Origin: UBA4781 sp963556045
GTDB taxonomy: Bacteria > Chloroflexota > Anaerolineae > Anaerolineales > Anaerolineaceae
Direction: 5' to 3'
DNA length: 64,000 nucleotides
Assembly: GCA_963556045.3 (NCBI GenBank)
Contig: CAUVYA020000002.1
Coordinates: 2,575,093-2,639,092, forward strand
Part shown: positions 52,637 through 61,532 of the stretch, one piece after another
How positions within the stretch are numbered: the first letter of the stretch is position 1
Layout: every line of letters begins with the position of its first letter
Translations under genes and position numbers: made by a program
The notes under the pieces: generated by a model
What the model was told of the DNA's origin: nothing
The model's database searches: none
What the model saw: only the letters and a program-made list of their open reading frames with translations

Positions 52637-53011
52637 ATGAGCGTGATCGGTGATTATAAAAGGTTGCATGTGGTAGCTGTTGTTGATCTTCCCTTAGCCA
52701 TGGATTTTTCGGATAGTTCTGTCTTTACCCAGGTTTTTGCAGAAGTCATGACCAAAGAGATCAATGAGCATAGAAAATGGGGTGATGTTTTCAACCATTT
52801 TCTAAACAATCGAAAAGATATTGCTTTAAAATATCATATTGGCATCAGTGGTGCCGCCGATGAAAATTACCGGCTTGACTTTGCCCACAAGACTCTGCAA
52901 ATCGAATGTCCGGAGATCAAACAAGATACCTGCACTAATTTTTATCTGATGGGCAGTTTCGAAAAAGATGGCAAAAGCCAACCGGTGCTGTTGTATTTCT
53001 TGCTGGAGTAG
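52637..53011 (+). CDS. Orphan 124-residue protein upstream of the STAND gene
   Basis: It is preceded by a very strong ribosome-binding site (AAGGAGGAACAGG). The sequence is soluble, with an alternating pattern: RLHVVAVVDLPLAMDF, then VFNHFLNNRKDIALKYHIGI and a late FYLMGSFEKDGK segment ending in a hydrophobic strand. No known domain, signal peptide or membrane segment was recognised. An upstream hairpin (AGCAGAC/GTCTGCT, 52521-52538) separates it from the aldolase gene. The next gene on the strand, 166 bases on, encodes the NACHT protein, so the two could be functionally linked. Function unknown. Confidence 0.6.
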   Translation: MSVIGDYKRLHVVAVVDLPLAMDFSDSSVFTQVFAEVMTKEINEHRKWGDVFNHFLNNRKDIALKYHIGISGAADENYRLDFAHKTLQIECPEIKQDTCTNFYLMGSFEKDGKSQPVLLYFLLE

Positions 53012-53177
53012 TAGGTAATTAAGAATATTTCCAAATAATGGGCGGAAGTGAGTGAGGGACGTAAAAACGTTTCCTTTTATTGCTTAACCATTATCGAAAA
53101 AGGATTTGCAGGTTGCTCGATTGATCTCTGTACCTCTCTTTTCTTTCCCATCAATTATCTAAACAAAGGGTGTGCAT

Positions 53178-56100
53178 ATGATCCCCAATGCTCGTGTCAT
53201 TCGTGTTTTTATTTCTTCCACCTTTCGCGACATGCAGGCTGAACGCGATTACCTGGTGAAGGTTATCTTTCCCCAGCTGCGCAGGCTTTGCGAACAGCGT
53301 GATGTGGTATGGAGCGAGGTCGATCTGCGCTGGGGTATTACCAGCGAACAATCCGCCGAAGGGCAGGTCCTGCCCATCTGTTTGGAGGAGATCCAGCGCT
53401 GCCGACCATATTTCATCGGCTTGCTGGGCGAGCGTTATGGCTGGATCCCGGATAGTATTGACAGTGAATTGATCGAGCGCGAACCCTGGCTGGTGGAACA
53501 GCTGAATCACTCGGTGACTGAACTGGAGATCTTGCATGGAGTATTGAACAATCCCGATATGGCAGAACATGCCCTGTTCTATTTCCGTGACCCGCATTAC
53601 ATTGAAACACTGTCCCCTGATGAACGCGATGATTTTATTGAGGTTCCCTGGCGTGAGGATATAGAAAAATTAGGGATGGCAGAAGCGCTGAAACGAGTTG
53701 AAGCGCGCAAGGCGAAACTGGCAGCTTTGAAGGAACGCATTCGCAAGACGGATTATCCACTCAAAGAAAATTATCTCACTCCTCAGCAATTGGGTGAATG
53801 GGTGCTGGCAGATCTGACCGCCATCATCAATGATCTGTATCCAGAAGGCTCACAGCCTGATATAGTACAGCAGGAAGAGATCGGGCAGAAACTGTTCACG
53901 GTCAGGCAGAGCAAGGTCTATGTAGGAGGAGAACAGTATTTCGACCAACTAAATGAATACGCGGAACATGGCGGCACGCTGCCCATGGTCGTTGTGGGGG
54001 AAACTGGTGTGGGGAAATCAGCTCTGCTGGTGAATTGGGGATTGCAGTATCAGAAGAGCCATCCGAATGAATTGGTGCTGACCCATTTTGTCGGGGCTAC
54101 AACCATGTCAAGGAACTGGGGGGTCATGTTAGCGATGATAATGGCAGCCATCAAGGAGCGTTTCAAACTGAAGGACGACATTCCCCAGAACCCGGATATT
54201 CTACGCTCTACTTTCCCTAACTGGTTATCATCCGCCAGCAGCAAAGCGAAGGTGATAATCATCCTGGATGCACTCGACCAGTTGGATGATCGGGAGGGGG
54301 CGCAAGAATTGATCTGGCTGCCTGCGCAGCTGCCGCAAAATATTAAGGTAGTCATCTCAACTATGCCAGGTAAGGTTTTACGGGTTGTACAGCAGAGGAA
54401 ATACCCGGCTCTCACGGTCAAACCTCTGTTGAAAGAAGATGCAGAACAACTGGTGCAGGCATATCTGGCGCAGTACTCCAAACAACTCAGTCCACCTCAG
54501 GTACAGCGCATTGTTGCTGATCCCCAATCATGCAATCCACTTGCACTGAATATCTTGCTGGATGAATTACGTCAATTCGGTATCCATGAACGTCTGGATG
54601 AAGTTATTGACAGGTATCTTAAGGCGGATTCCATCCCCGAAATGTTCGATCTTATTCTTGAGCGTTGTGAGTTTGATTTTGAGAGCGAACGTCCGGGTCT
54701 GGTCAGAGATGCATTGCGTATCCTGTGGGTTGCCCGCAGTGGGCTCTCAGAAGCGGAGCTGCTTGACCTGCTGGGTGCGGGTGGCAGTCCTATGCCCCAT
54801 AGGGTATGGGCACCGCTCTACTTCGCGCTGCAGCATTCTTTTCTTGACTCTGGCGGTTTATTGAATTTCTATCATGATTACATCCGTCAGGCAGTGGAGC
54901 GCAGATACCTCTCCAGCGAGGAGCAAAAACAAATTACACGTGATCAACTGGCAGCTTATTTTTCTGATCAGAAGGAAAACCCAGCCCGCAGACTGCATGA
55001 ATTGCCCTGGTTGTATGCGCAGGCACACGAGTGGAGCAGGCTTTTTGCTCTTCTGTCTGATGTTGATTTCGTGAAGGAATTATGGCAGCACAACACTTAT
55101 GACCTCATGACCTACTGGGCAATGCTCGAAGAACACAGCGACTTCACGCGTGTGCAAGCCTACCAGCCGGTGCTTGACGATCCGGACAAATATGACATTG
55201 ATCCTCTGATGAGGATATCGTATCTGCTGCGCAATTCAGCTTATTTCTCTGAAGCCATGCAACTTTATCAGGCAGGGGAACGTATCAGCCGCCAGAAAGG
55301 CGATCTGGAATCTCTCTCTCATTTTCTAAACGATCAGGCACTGGTTTTGAACGACTGGGGGAAATTGGAGGAAGCTGTTCAATGCCTCAAAGAAACTGAA
55401 GATCTGCTCAACCAGCTTGGTAGGAAAGAGAGTTTGGTAGCCTGCCGGCTCAATCAGGCGGTTATCCTGGAAAAACAGGGTCATTTGCAGGAAGCCATGG
55501 ATATCTTCCAGCGGTTGGAACATACCTGTCGTGAACAGGGCGATCTGGAACGGCTGGCTGCTGTTCTCGGCAACCAGGCTCTTATCATGAAAGATTGGGG
55601 GAAACTGCCGGAAGCTCTGCGGCTCTTTAAAGAACAGCAAAACATCTGTTACCAGACCGACAACCAGGAAAACCTGCAAAATTGCCTGGGCAATCAATCA
55701 GAAGTTTTTGATATGTGGGGGCGTAAAGAAGAAGCCCTGCAATTGATAGAAGAGAAAGAACGCATCTGTCGCCGCCTGGGAAATCTGGATGGATTGCAGT
55801 CTGCTCTGCGGCGTAAAGCCTCGATTCTGGATTCGTGGGGGCGGATGGAGGAAGCCATGCCGCTGCTGCAGGAAGCCGAACACATCTGCCGGCAGCTGGG
55901 GAAACAGGAAAGCCTGCAGTACACCCTGGGAAATCAAGCTGATATCCTGCGCAAGTGGGGTAGGTTAGAAGAAGCTCTGCATTTACACGAGGAACAGGAA
56001 CAAATCTGCCACACCATCGGCGATCTGGCAGGCGTGGGATCTACAATGGGCAATAAAGCGCTCACCCTGCGCATGCTGGGCAGGCTTGATGAAGCCATGC

Positions 56101-56549
56101 AGGCGAATAAAGAAGAAGAACGCATCTGCCGCCAGCTCGGTGATCTGTATGGACTGCAGCGCTCGCTGGGCAATCAATCCAAGATCCTCATCAGTCAGGG
56201 AAATTTGACGAAAGCGATGAAGTATCTGAAGGAGCAGGAACACATCAGCCGCCAGCTCGAAAACCCTTTTGGTCTGTTATCCTCGCTCGGCAACCAGTCC
56301 ATCATTATGCAGAAACGCGGTCGCTGGAATGAGGCGCTGGAACTAAGCCTGGAATCAGAGCGCCTCTGCCGTCAGATCAATAATCCGCAGGACCTGGCGA
56401 TCAACCTCTACCAGCAAACCATCATCCGCTACCAGCGCGGTGAGGTCGGGCAGGCGCGCCGGTGCATTGACGAAGCGCTGGAAATTGCCCGTAAACATGG
56501 CTATCACAACATGATCAACCAATTTGAAACCCTAAGAGATAATTTGTAA
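53178..56549 (+). CDS. DUF4062-NACHT-TPR STAND ATPase
   Basis: This 1123-residue cytoplasmic signalling ATPase has three parts: an N-terminal DUF4062 domain (~1-95; VFISSTFRDMQAERDYL and FIGLLGERYGW); a NACHT-type P-loop domain (~260-480) with Walker A GETGVGKSALLV (~273) and Walker B VIIILDALDQLDD (~358); and, from ~670 to 1110, about eleven TPR-like helical hairpins with a 40-residue period built on W/RG..EEAL.L.EE.E.ICRQLG..... Domain order matches STAND proteins, which oligomerise on ligand binding; relatives act in bacterial antiviral defence and in animal NPHP3/TEP1-type proteins. The ATG at 53178 is used (AAAGGG 7 bases upstream; GTG at 53172 is alternative). The effector function of DUF4062 is unknown. 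Confidence 0.9.
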   Translation: MIPNARVIRVFISSTFRDMQAERDYLVKVIFPQLRRLCEQRDVVWSEVDLRWGITSEQSAEGQVLPICLEEIQRCRPYFIGLLGERYGWIPDSIDSELIEREPWLVEQLNHSVTELEILHGVLNNPDMAEHALFYFRDPHYIETLSPDERDDFIEVPWREDIEKLGMAEALKRVEARKAKLAALKERIRKTDYPLKENYLTPQQLGEWVLADLTAIINDLYPEGSQPDIVQQEEIGQKLFTVRQSKVYVGGEQYFDQLNEYAEHGGTLPMVVVGETGVGKSALLVNWGLQYQKSHPNELVLTHFVGATTMSRNWGVMLAMIMAAIKERFKLKDDIPQNPDILRSTFPNWLSSASSKAKVIIILDALDQLDDREGAQELIWLPAQLPQNIKVVISTMPGKVLRVVQQRKYPALTVKPLLKEDAEQLVQAYLAQYSKQLSPPQVQRIVADPQSCNPLALNILLDELRQFGIHERLDEVIDRYLKADSIPEMFDLILERCEFDFESERPGLVRDALRILWVARSGLSEAELLDLLGAGGSPMPHRVWAPLYFALQHSFLDSGGLLNFYHDYIRQAVERRYLSSEEQKQITRDQLAAYFSDQKENPARRLHELPWLYAQAHEWSRLFALLSDVDFVKELWQHNTYDLMTYWAMLEEHSDFTRVQAYQPVLDDPDKYDIDPLMRISYLLRNSAYFSEAMQLYQAGERISRQKGDLESLSHFLNDQALVLNDWGKLEEAVQCLKETEDLLNQLGRKESLVACRLNQAVILEKQGHLQEAMDIFQRLEHTCREQGDLERLAAVLGNQALIMKDWGKLPEALRLFKEQQNICYQTDNQENLQNCLGNQSEVFDMWGRKEEALQLIEEKERICRRLGNLDGLQSALRRKASILDSWGRMEEAMPLLQEAEHICRQLGKQESLQYTLGNQADILRKWGRLEEALHLHEEQEQICHTIGDLAGVGSTMGNKALTLRMLGRLDEAMQANKEEERICRQLGDLYGLQRSLGNQSKILISQGNLTKAMKYLKEQEHISRQLENPFGLLSSLGNQSIIMQKRGRWNEALELSLESERLCRQINNPQDLAINLYQQTIIRYQRGEVGQARRCIDEALEIARKHGYHNMINQFETLRDNL

Positions 56550-57432
56550 ACTGCGGACACTGAAAAAAGCCCCTTCCATTCTGAACACAGCCAATTCTCC
56601 CTCTTTTCAAGGGGGAGGCAGGAGGGGGGTGTCATCCCTGAACGCAGTGAAGGATCTCTCACCTATCTGTTTAAACCCTTTGCAGATCGTAAAGCGGTTT
56701 CTACATCAATTCATCCTGTCATCCAAAACCAGCTAACTCTCCCCCTTCCCAAGGGGGAGGTAGGAGGGGGGTCCAGGTCATTCTGAGCGTCAGCGAAGAA
56801 TCTCTCACCCACTTGAGTAATCCATTCGCAGGTCGAAAAGAAATCCCACCGCTCGTCATTCTGAGCGCAGCGAAGAATCTCTCACCCACCTGATTAAACC
56901 ATTTGCTGGTCACAAAGCTATAGATAAGACAACCCAACTCAACAAACTCTCCCCCTTTCTAAGGGGGAGGTGTTTTATGTCATTCTGAGCGCAGCGAAGA
57001 ATCTCTCACCCACCTGATTAATCCAATCATAGGTCATAAATCCACGAGCAAATCTATCCAGCCCTCCACTCCAAGCGCTAGCCAACTCTCCCCCTTCCTA
57101 CGGGGGAGGTAGAAGGGGGATGTCATCCTGAATATTGCCAACTCTCCCCCTTTTCAAGGGGGAGGTAGGAGGGGGTTTTAACCATAGAAAAGAATCTCTT
57201 ACCCGCCTGTTTAACCCATTTACAGGTCGCTAAGCCATTCGCAAATTCATCCAGCCCGTCATCCTGAACGCAACCAACTCTCCCCCTTTCTAAGGGGGAG
57301 GCAGGAGGGGGATGTCATTATGAGCGCAAGCGAAGGATCTTCCAACACCCACACTGAACACCCACATGTCTTAAAAATAAAACATGATTGCATCCCAAAA
57401 TCCACAGACAACCGGGTGAACATTAACACAGA
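56550..57432. repeat. Cluster of dispersed intergenic repeats
   Basis: About six diverged units carry a CT-rich/AG-rich hairpin of the type CTCCCCCTTTCTAAGGGGGAG (near 56596, 56742, 56949, 57087, 57144 and 57280). Most are followed by TCATTCTGAGCGCAGCGAAG and a CACCCACCTGATTAA block. They belong to the same family as the array at 41200-41897 but are not in perfect tandem. No gene is present. Confidence 0.88.
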
Positions 57433-58938
57433 CTATAAAACATGAATGACCGTACCGCTGCGTGCTGGTAAATTGATGCGAAGCGAATTACTTTCCCGCT
57501 TGATCTCGGCTGTTCCAAAAAGGATGGATGGCACTTCCTTATCCGCAACCGCACTGATTGTGATTTGCATGCTCCCTGCTTGGTGGGTGATATTGAATGC
57601 TGCGATCAGATATTCCTCATCTGTCTGGCGTGCAATGGCAATCAACCCATCCTCGTTATAAAGCGGGATGTAATCTCCATGCCGCAGGGCGCTGTGCTGT
57701 TTGCGCAATTCAATGCAGCGTTTAACATAATCCAATCGCTGGAGATCCCACTGGCTTTGATCCCAAACCATGCTTTTACGGCATTCTGGATCGTTGCGTC
57801 CACTCATGCCGATCTCATCCCCATAAAAAATACATGGCGCGCCAGGGTAACAGAACAGGAACAGCAATGCCATCCTGAAGGCGCTTTCATCTCCTTTGGC
57901 GGATGTGATGAAACGGGGTGTATCGTGGCTGTTAAGAAAATTGAACATTACTGAGTTTATGGCAGGGTCATATAGATCTTGCAGGTAAGAGATGCGATCC
58001 ATGAACTGGTCATTCGTGAGTGATTGGAGGTATTTGTGATAATCTCCAACCGAATAAATCTGCTCTTCAATATCATCAATAAAAAAACCTAAAATGGCGC
58101 CCGAAAGCATGTAATTCATCACCGCGTCAAATTGATCCCCCTGCAGCCAGCTCTGGCTTTCATACCAGATCTCTCCAATAATATACGCTTCCGGATTGGC
58201 ATTTTTCACGCGGCGGCGAAATTCCTGCCAGAATGAATCATCCGTAATTTCAAAAGCCACATCAATGCGCCAACCATCAATACCGAATTTCACCCAGTAT
58301 TCAGCCACGCTCCACAAAAATTCTCTGACTGCCGGAGTCTGGATGTTGAATTTAGGTAAAGCCGGCATATCATACCAGCCCCGGTAACCGCTGATCTCCA
58401 TGCCGGATTTTTCTTTTCGCAATTCTTCCAGCAGTTGGTCGGTGGGATAAGCCAGAAATGGCTCTTTCCGCTGCAGTTGTTCATCGCGAAAATAGAACCA
58501 GTCTACATACGGAGAGTTAATTCCACTTTCGAGGGTGTGATTGAACTGTAAAAACCCGCGACTGGCATGATTGAATACACCATCCAGTAGAACGCGCATA
58601 CCGCGTGCATGGGCTTGATACAGCAGTTCGCGAAACGCTTCATTTCCGCCGAGAATGGGATCAATATTGAAGTAATCATAGGTGTGGTAGCGATGGTTGG
58701 AGGCGGAAGTAAAGATAGGGTTGAGAAAAATCGCGTTGACACCCAGGTCTACCAGATGATCGAGGTGTTCAACAATACCGAGCAGGTCGCCTCCTTTGAA
58801 TCCATACACTGTTGGAGGAGAATCCCAGGTTTCTAAATTGAGATCGTCTTTATTCAGACGCTTGCTTTTTGCAAAACGATCCGGAAAAATTTGATAAAAG
58901 ATTGCGTCTTTTACCCATTGTGGTGTCGAAATATCCAT
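57433..58938 (-). CDS. GH13 alpha-glucosidase/neopullulanase-like enzyme
   Basis: This 501-residue alpha-amylase-superfamily enzyme has the nucleophile Asp in GWRIDVAFE, acid/base Glu in IIGEIWYE and transition-state Asp in LNSHDTPRF, plus HRYHTYDYFNIDP and LLDGVFNHAS. It acts on alpha-glucosidic bonds in maltodextrins; similarity is closest to cyclomaltodextrinases and neopullulanases, though their N-terminal starch-binding domain is absent. No signal peptide, so it is intracellular, hydrolysing sugars imported by the MalEFG system encoded just upstream on the same strand. Confidence 0.92.
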   Translation of the reverse strand: MDISTPQWVKDAIFYQIFPDRFAKSKRLNKDDLNLETWDSPPTVYGFKGGDLLGIVEHLDHLVDLGVNAIFLNPIFTSASNHRYHTYDYFNIDPILGGNEAFRELLYQAHARGMRVLLDGVFNHASRGFLQFNHTLESGINSPYVDWFYFRDEQLQRKEPFLAYPTDQLLEELRKEKSGMEISGYRGWYDMPALPKFNIQTPAVREFLWSVAEYWVKFGIDGWRIDVAFEITDDSFWQEFRRRVKNANPEAYIIGEIWYESQSWLQGDQFDAVMNYMLSGAILGFFIDDIEEQIYSVGDYHKYLQSLTNDQFMDRISYLQDLYDPAINSVMFNFLNSHDTPRFITSAKGDESAFRMALLFLFCYPGAPCIFYGDEIGMSGRNDPECRKSMVWDQSQWDLQRLDYVKRCIELRKQHSALRHGDYIPLYNEDGLIAIARQTDEEYLIAAFNITHQAGSMQITISAVADKEVPSILFGTAEIKRESNSLRINLPARSGTVIHVL

Positions 58939-58989
58939 GATAAATAACCTTTGTTTTTTAATATCAAAAATTTCATTATATTGTCTACC

Positions 58990-59027
58990 CTTATACGAGT
59001 GTATTGTTCAAATTACACTTGTATAAG
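58990..59027. promoter_or_regulatory. 14-bp inverted repeat between malG and the GH13 gene
   Basis: CTTATACGAGTGTA (58990-59003) and TACACTTGTATAAG (59014-59027) differ by one pair from a perfect inverted repeat. On the minus strand a TATAAT follows near 58980-58975, so an internal promoter or operator for the GH13 gene is possible. A mRNA hairpin that separates malG and GH13 expression is the alternative. Confidence 0.5.
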
Positions 59028-59041
59028 AACTTTTTTTTTGT

Positions 59042-59935
59042 TTATCCTTTGACTGCTCCCTGGGTCAATCCACCCACAATATGGTCTTGCATGAATAAAT
59101 ACAGCAGCATAATGGGTAAAGCTCCCATCAATGCACCTGCCGCAAACAGACCCCATTTTTCGGTGTACTGTCCTGAAATGAATAACCACAATCCGACTCC
59201 CAGTGTGAATTGATCTGAAGATTGCAGCAATACCCGTGCAAGAACCACATCACTGTAGCTGCTGATAAAGGTGAGTACGGTGACAACGGCGATGATAGGA
59301 CGCACAAGCGGGAAGATGATCTTCCAAAAAATCTGCCACTGGGAAGCACCGTCCATCTTGGCGGATTCATCCAGATCACGGGGAATGGAATCAAAAAAGC
59401 CCTTCATCAGCCACGTGTTCACTCCCAATGCACCACCCAGATAAACGAGGATCAATCCACCCTGGCTGTTTAATCCTAACCAGGGAATGTAATTGCGAAT
59501 TTGCTGTAGTAAAAGGAACAAGGCGACCATAGACAGCATGTTGGGAAAAACCTGAACCAGCAGTATGGTAACGAGCAGGCTTTGGCGACCCTTGAAGCGA
59601 AATCTGGAAAAGGCGAAAGCGTTGAAAGAAGTGACGCTGACAGCCAGAATGGCAGAAATGGATGACACTTTAATAGAATTCCACATCCATGTAAGAAAGG
59701 GATGGATGGGATCATGCAGCAGATCTGTGTAATTTTGAAAAGACATATTCCTTGGGATCAACTGCTGGTTAGCAAGCGTATTGGAGGGATTCAGAGATGC
59801 AGAAATGATCCACACCACCGGAAAGATGGCAAAAGAAACGGCGATAAGCCCAACCACCAGACGTAAGAGCGAAAGCAGCGTGTGCTGCCATTTTATACTC
59901 CCGGAAAACTCGGAAGTCGAAGTGTGCTCAGACAT
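59042..59935 (-). CDS. malG: Maltose/maltodextrin ABC permease MalG-type
   Basis: This 297-residue inner-membrane permease has six hydrophobic segments and an EAA-type ATPase-docking loop around DLDESAKMDGASQWQIFWKI (residues ~190-210). The first cytoplasmic ATG at 59935 overlaps the malF stop region by 8 bases. Together with MalF it forms the channel for maltose or maltodextrins delivered by MalE. No ATPase gene is in the window, so a shared MsmX/MalK-type ATPase must be encoded elsewhere. Confidence 0.92.
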   Translation of the reverse strand: MSEHTSTSEFSGSIKWQHTLLSLLRLVVGLIAVSFAIFPVVWIISASLNPSNTLANQQLIPRNMSFQNYTDLLHDPIHPFLTWMWNSIKVSSISAILAVSVTSFNAFAFSRFRFKGRQSLLVTILLVQVFPNMLSMVALFLLLQQIRNYIPWLGLNSQGGLILVYLGGALGVNTWLMKGFFDSIPRDLDESAKMDGASQWQIFWKIIFPLVRPIIAVVTVLTFISSYSDVVLARVLLQSSDQFTLGVGLWLFISGQYTEKWGLFAAGALMGALPIMLLYLFMQDHIVGGLTQGAVKG

Positions 59936-61532
59936 TCTCAGAAACCTCCTCCCACACGCGCGTAAAACGGAAGTTGAACAGGGTGATGGTTGCCACCACA
60001 ATAAAGATGATGATGGTAATCGCCGAAGCATAACCATAATCAGAACCACGCCCGCTGGCAAATGCCAGACGATAGGTATAGCTGATCAGAATGTCGGTGT
60101 AACCAGCCGGTGTGGCTGTGCCCGGTATCGGGGGACCACCACTGTTGTACAGGTAGATCACCGTGAAATTATTGAAGTTCATCGCAAAGGAGGAGATCAG
60201 CAGCGGACCGACCGTCATCAGGAGCAGCGGCATGGTGATTTTCCAAAAACACTGCCATGCTGAAGCTCCGTCAACTCTGGCAGCTTCTAATATTTCATGT
60301 GGGATGGATTGTAATGCTCCGCTCGAAACCATCATCATATAGGGGTAGCCCAGCCACAGATTTACGATCAATATACCCACTTTTGCCCACACTGGATCGG
60401 AAAACCAGGCTGGAGACCATCCGACCAACTGTTTTAATCCAAGGGTAATAACTCCCAGATGAGGATTGAACAAACCAACCCAGATCAGAATGCTGATAAA
60501 ACCGGGTATGGTATAGGGAATGATCAGGAGAGAGCGCAGCATCTTTTTCTTATGCATCTCCAGTCCATCGAACAGCACCGCCAGGAATAAACCAAGCCCA
60601 AAAGTTAGCAGCACACTCAGCACGGCAAAAACCAGGGTCCAGATAAAAATTGTGATCAACGGTCCACTGAGAGCCGGACTGCTGACCAGTTTGTGGAAAT
60701 TTTCCCAGCCGATGGTGATTTGAAAACCGGGTGTGAGTGTCGAACCATCCGATGCGGCGAAGGTGCCTTCAACTGGGTGGTAAATTTTCCGCGTTTCGTT
60801 ATCCACAACAGCATCGATATCACTGTGATAGCTGTACTTCTGCTGGAACTGCGCCACCACGTCCATCGATTTGATCTTGAATGTGTCGGGTGCAACCCCA
60901 AATTCCAGAGTGCCCAGTTCGGAAATATAACCGATCGTTTCGGCACGGCTGAGGCGCTGGTATCCTTCAATGCTCACTGGAATACCCTCCTCATCCAGTG
61001 CGCTTATTCCCGAGATATTCTCAATGCTGTCCTGTGGAGCTTGCCCAACCTGCACCAGAAAAGAATTTCCATCGTCTGCGATTAACCATAACGCATACTC
61101 ACCGGAGGAAGAGCGGAAAGTTGTCCAGTGGTAGGTTTGTGCGCCAGCGGGCAGATATTGCTGTTTTTCGATCAGGTTGATGCTTTGCTGTTTGGTCAGC
61201 AAATGACCATCGCTGTAATTAGTGAAGGCAGTATAAACCGTGAAAATCAATGGATAGAGCACCATCAAGATCATCAGCGCTAGCCCGGGGGATAGCCAGC
61301 GCATGGGAGCCAGCTTATTGTTCAAGAAGACGATATTGAGACCCAGTGTGACCAATAACAGGACCGCGAAAAGCAGCCACACACCATCGGATGCCAGCGT
61401 ATACAGGAACCAGATCGCAAAAGCATCCACAAGCACCAGCCCCACCATCTTGAGAATGATTTGCAGCAGGGTTGGAGGGCTAAATTTCGAGGGCGCGCGA
61501 GCGCCCTCGAGTTTCTGAACATTTTTTTTCAT
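59928..61532 (-). CDS. malF: Maltose/maltodextrin ABC permease MalF-type
   Basis: This 534-residue permease has N-terminal helices (~30-100), then a large extracytoplasmic domain (~110-290) comparable to the P2 loop of E. coli MalF, and a C-terminal six-helix core. The EAA loop is in ILEAARVDGASAWQCFWKI. Its ATG overlaps the malE stop as ATGA, so translation is coupled. The big loop probably contacts MalE. The length is close to E. coli MalF (514). Confidence 0.92.
   Translation of the reverse strand: MKKNVQKLEGARAPSKFSPPTLLQIILKMVGLVLVDAFAIWFLYTLASDGVWLLFAVLLLVTLGLNIVFLNNKLAPMRWLSPGLALMILMVLYPLIFTVYTAFTNYSDGHLLTKQQSINLIEKQQYLPAGAQTYHWTTFRSSSGEYALWLIADDGNSFLVQVGQAPQDSIENISGISALDEEGIPVSIEGYQRLSRAETIGYISELGTLEFGVAPDTFKIKSMDVVAQFQQKYSYHSDIDAVVDNETRKIYHPVEGTFAASDGSTLTPGFQITIGWENFHKLVSSPALSGPLITIFIWTLVFAVLSVLLTFGLGLFLAVLFDGLEMHKKKMLRSLLIIPYTIPGFISILIWVGLFNPHLGVITLGLKQLVGWSPAWFSDPVWAKVGILIVNLWLGYPYMMMVSSGALQSIPHEILEAARVDGASAWQCFWKITMPLLLMTVGPLLISSFAMNFNNFTVIYLYNSGGPPIPGTATPAGYTDILISYTYRLAFASGRGSDYGYASAITIIIFIVVATITLFNFRFTRVWEEVSENV

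Noticed and set aside
59935..60061. N-terminal extension of MalG
   Set aside because: It would be antiparallel in character to the coding frame of malF, which overlaps it fully; the ATG at 59935 gives the normal MalG length.
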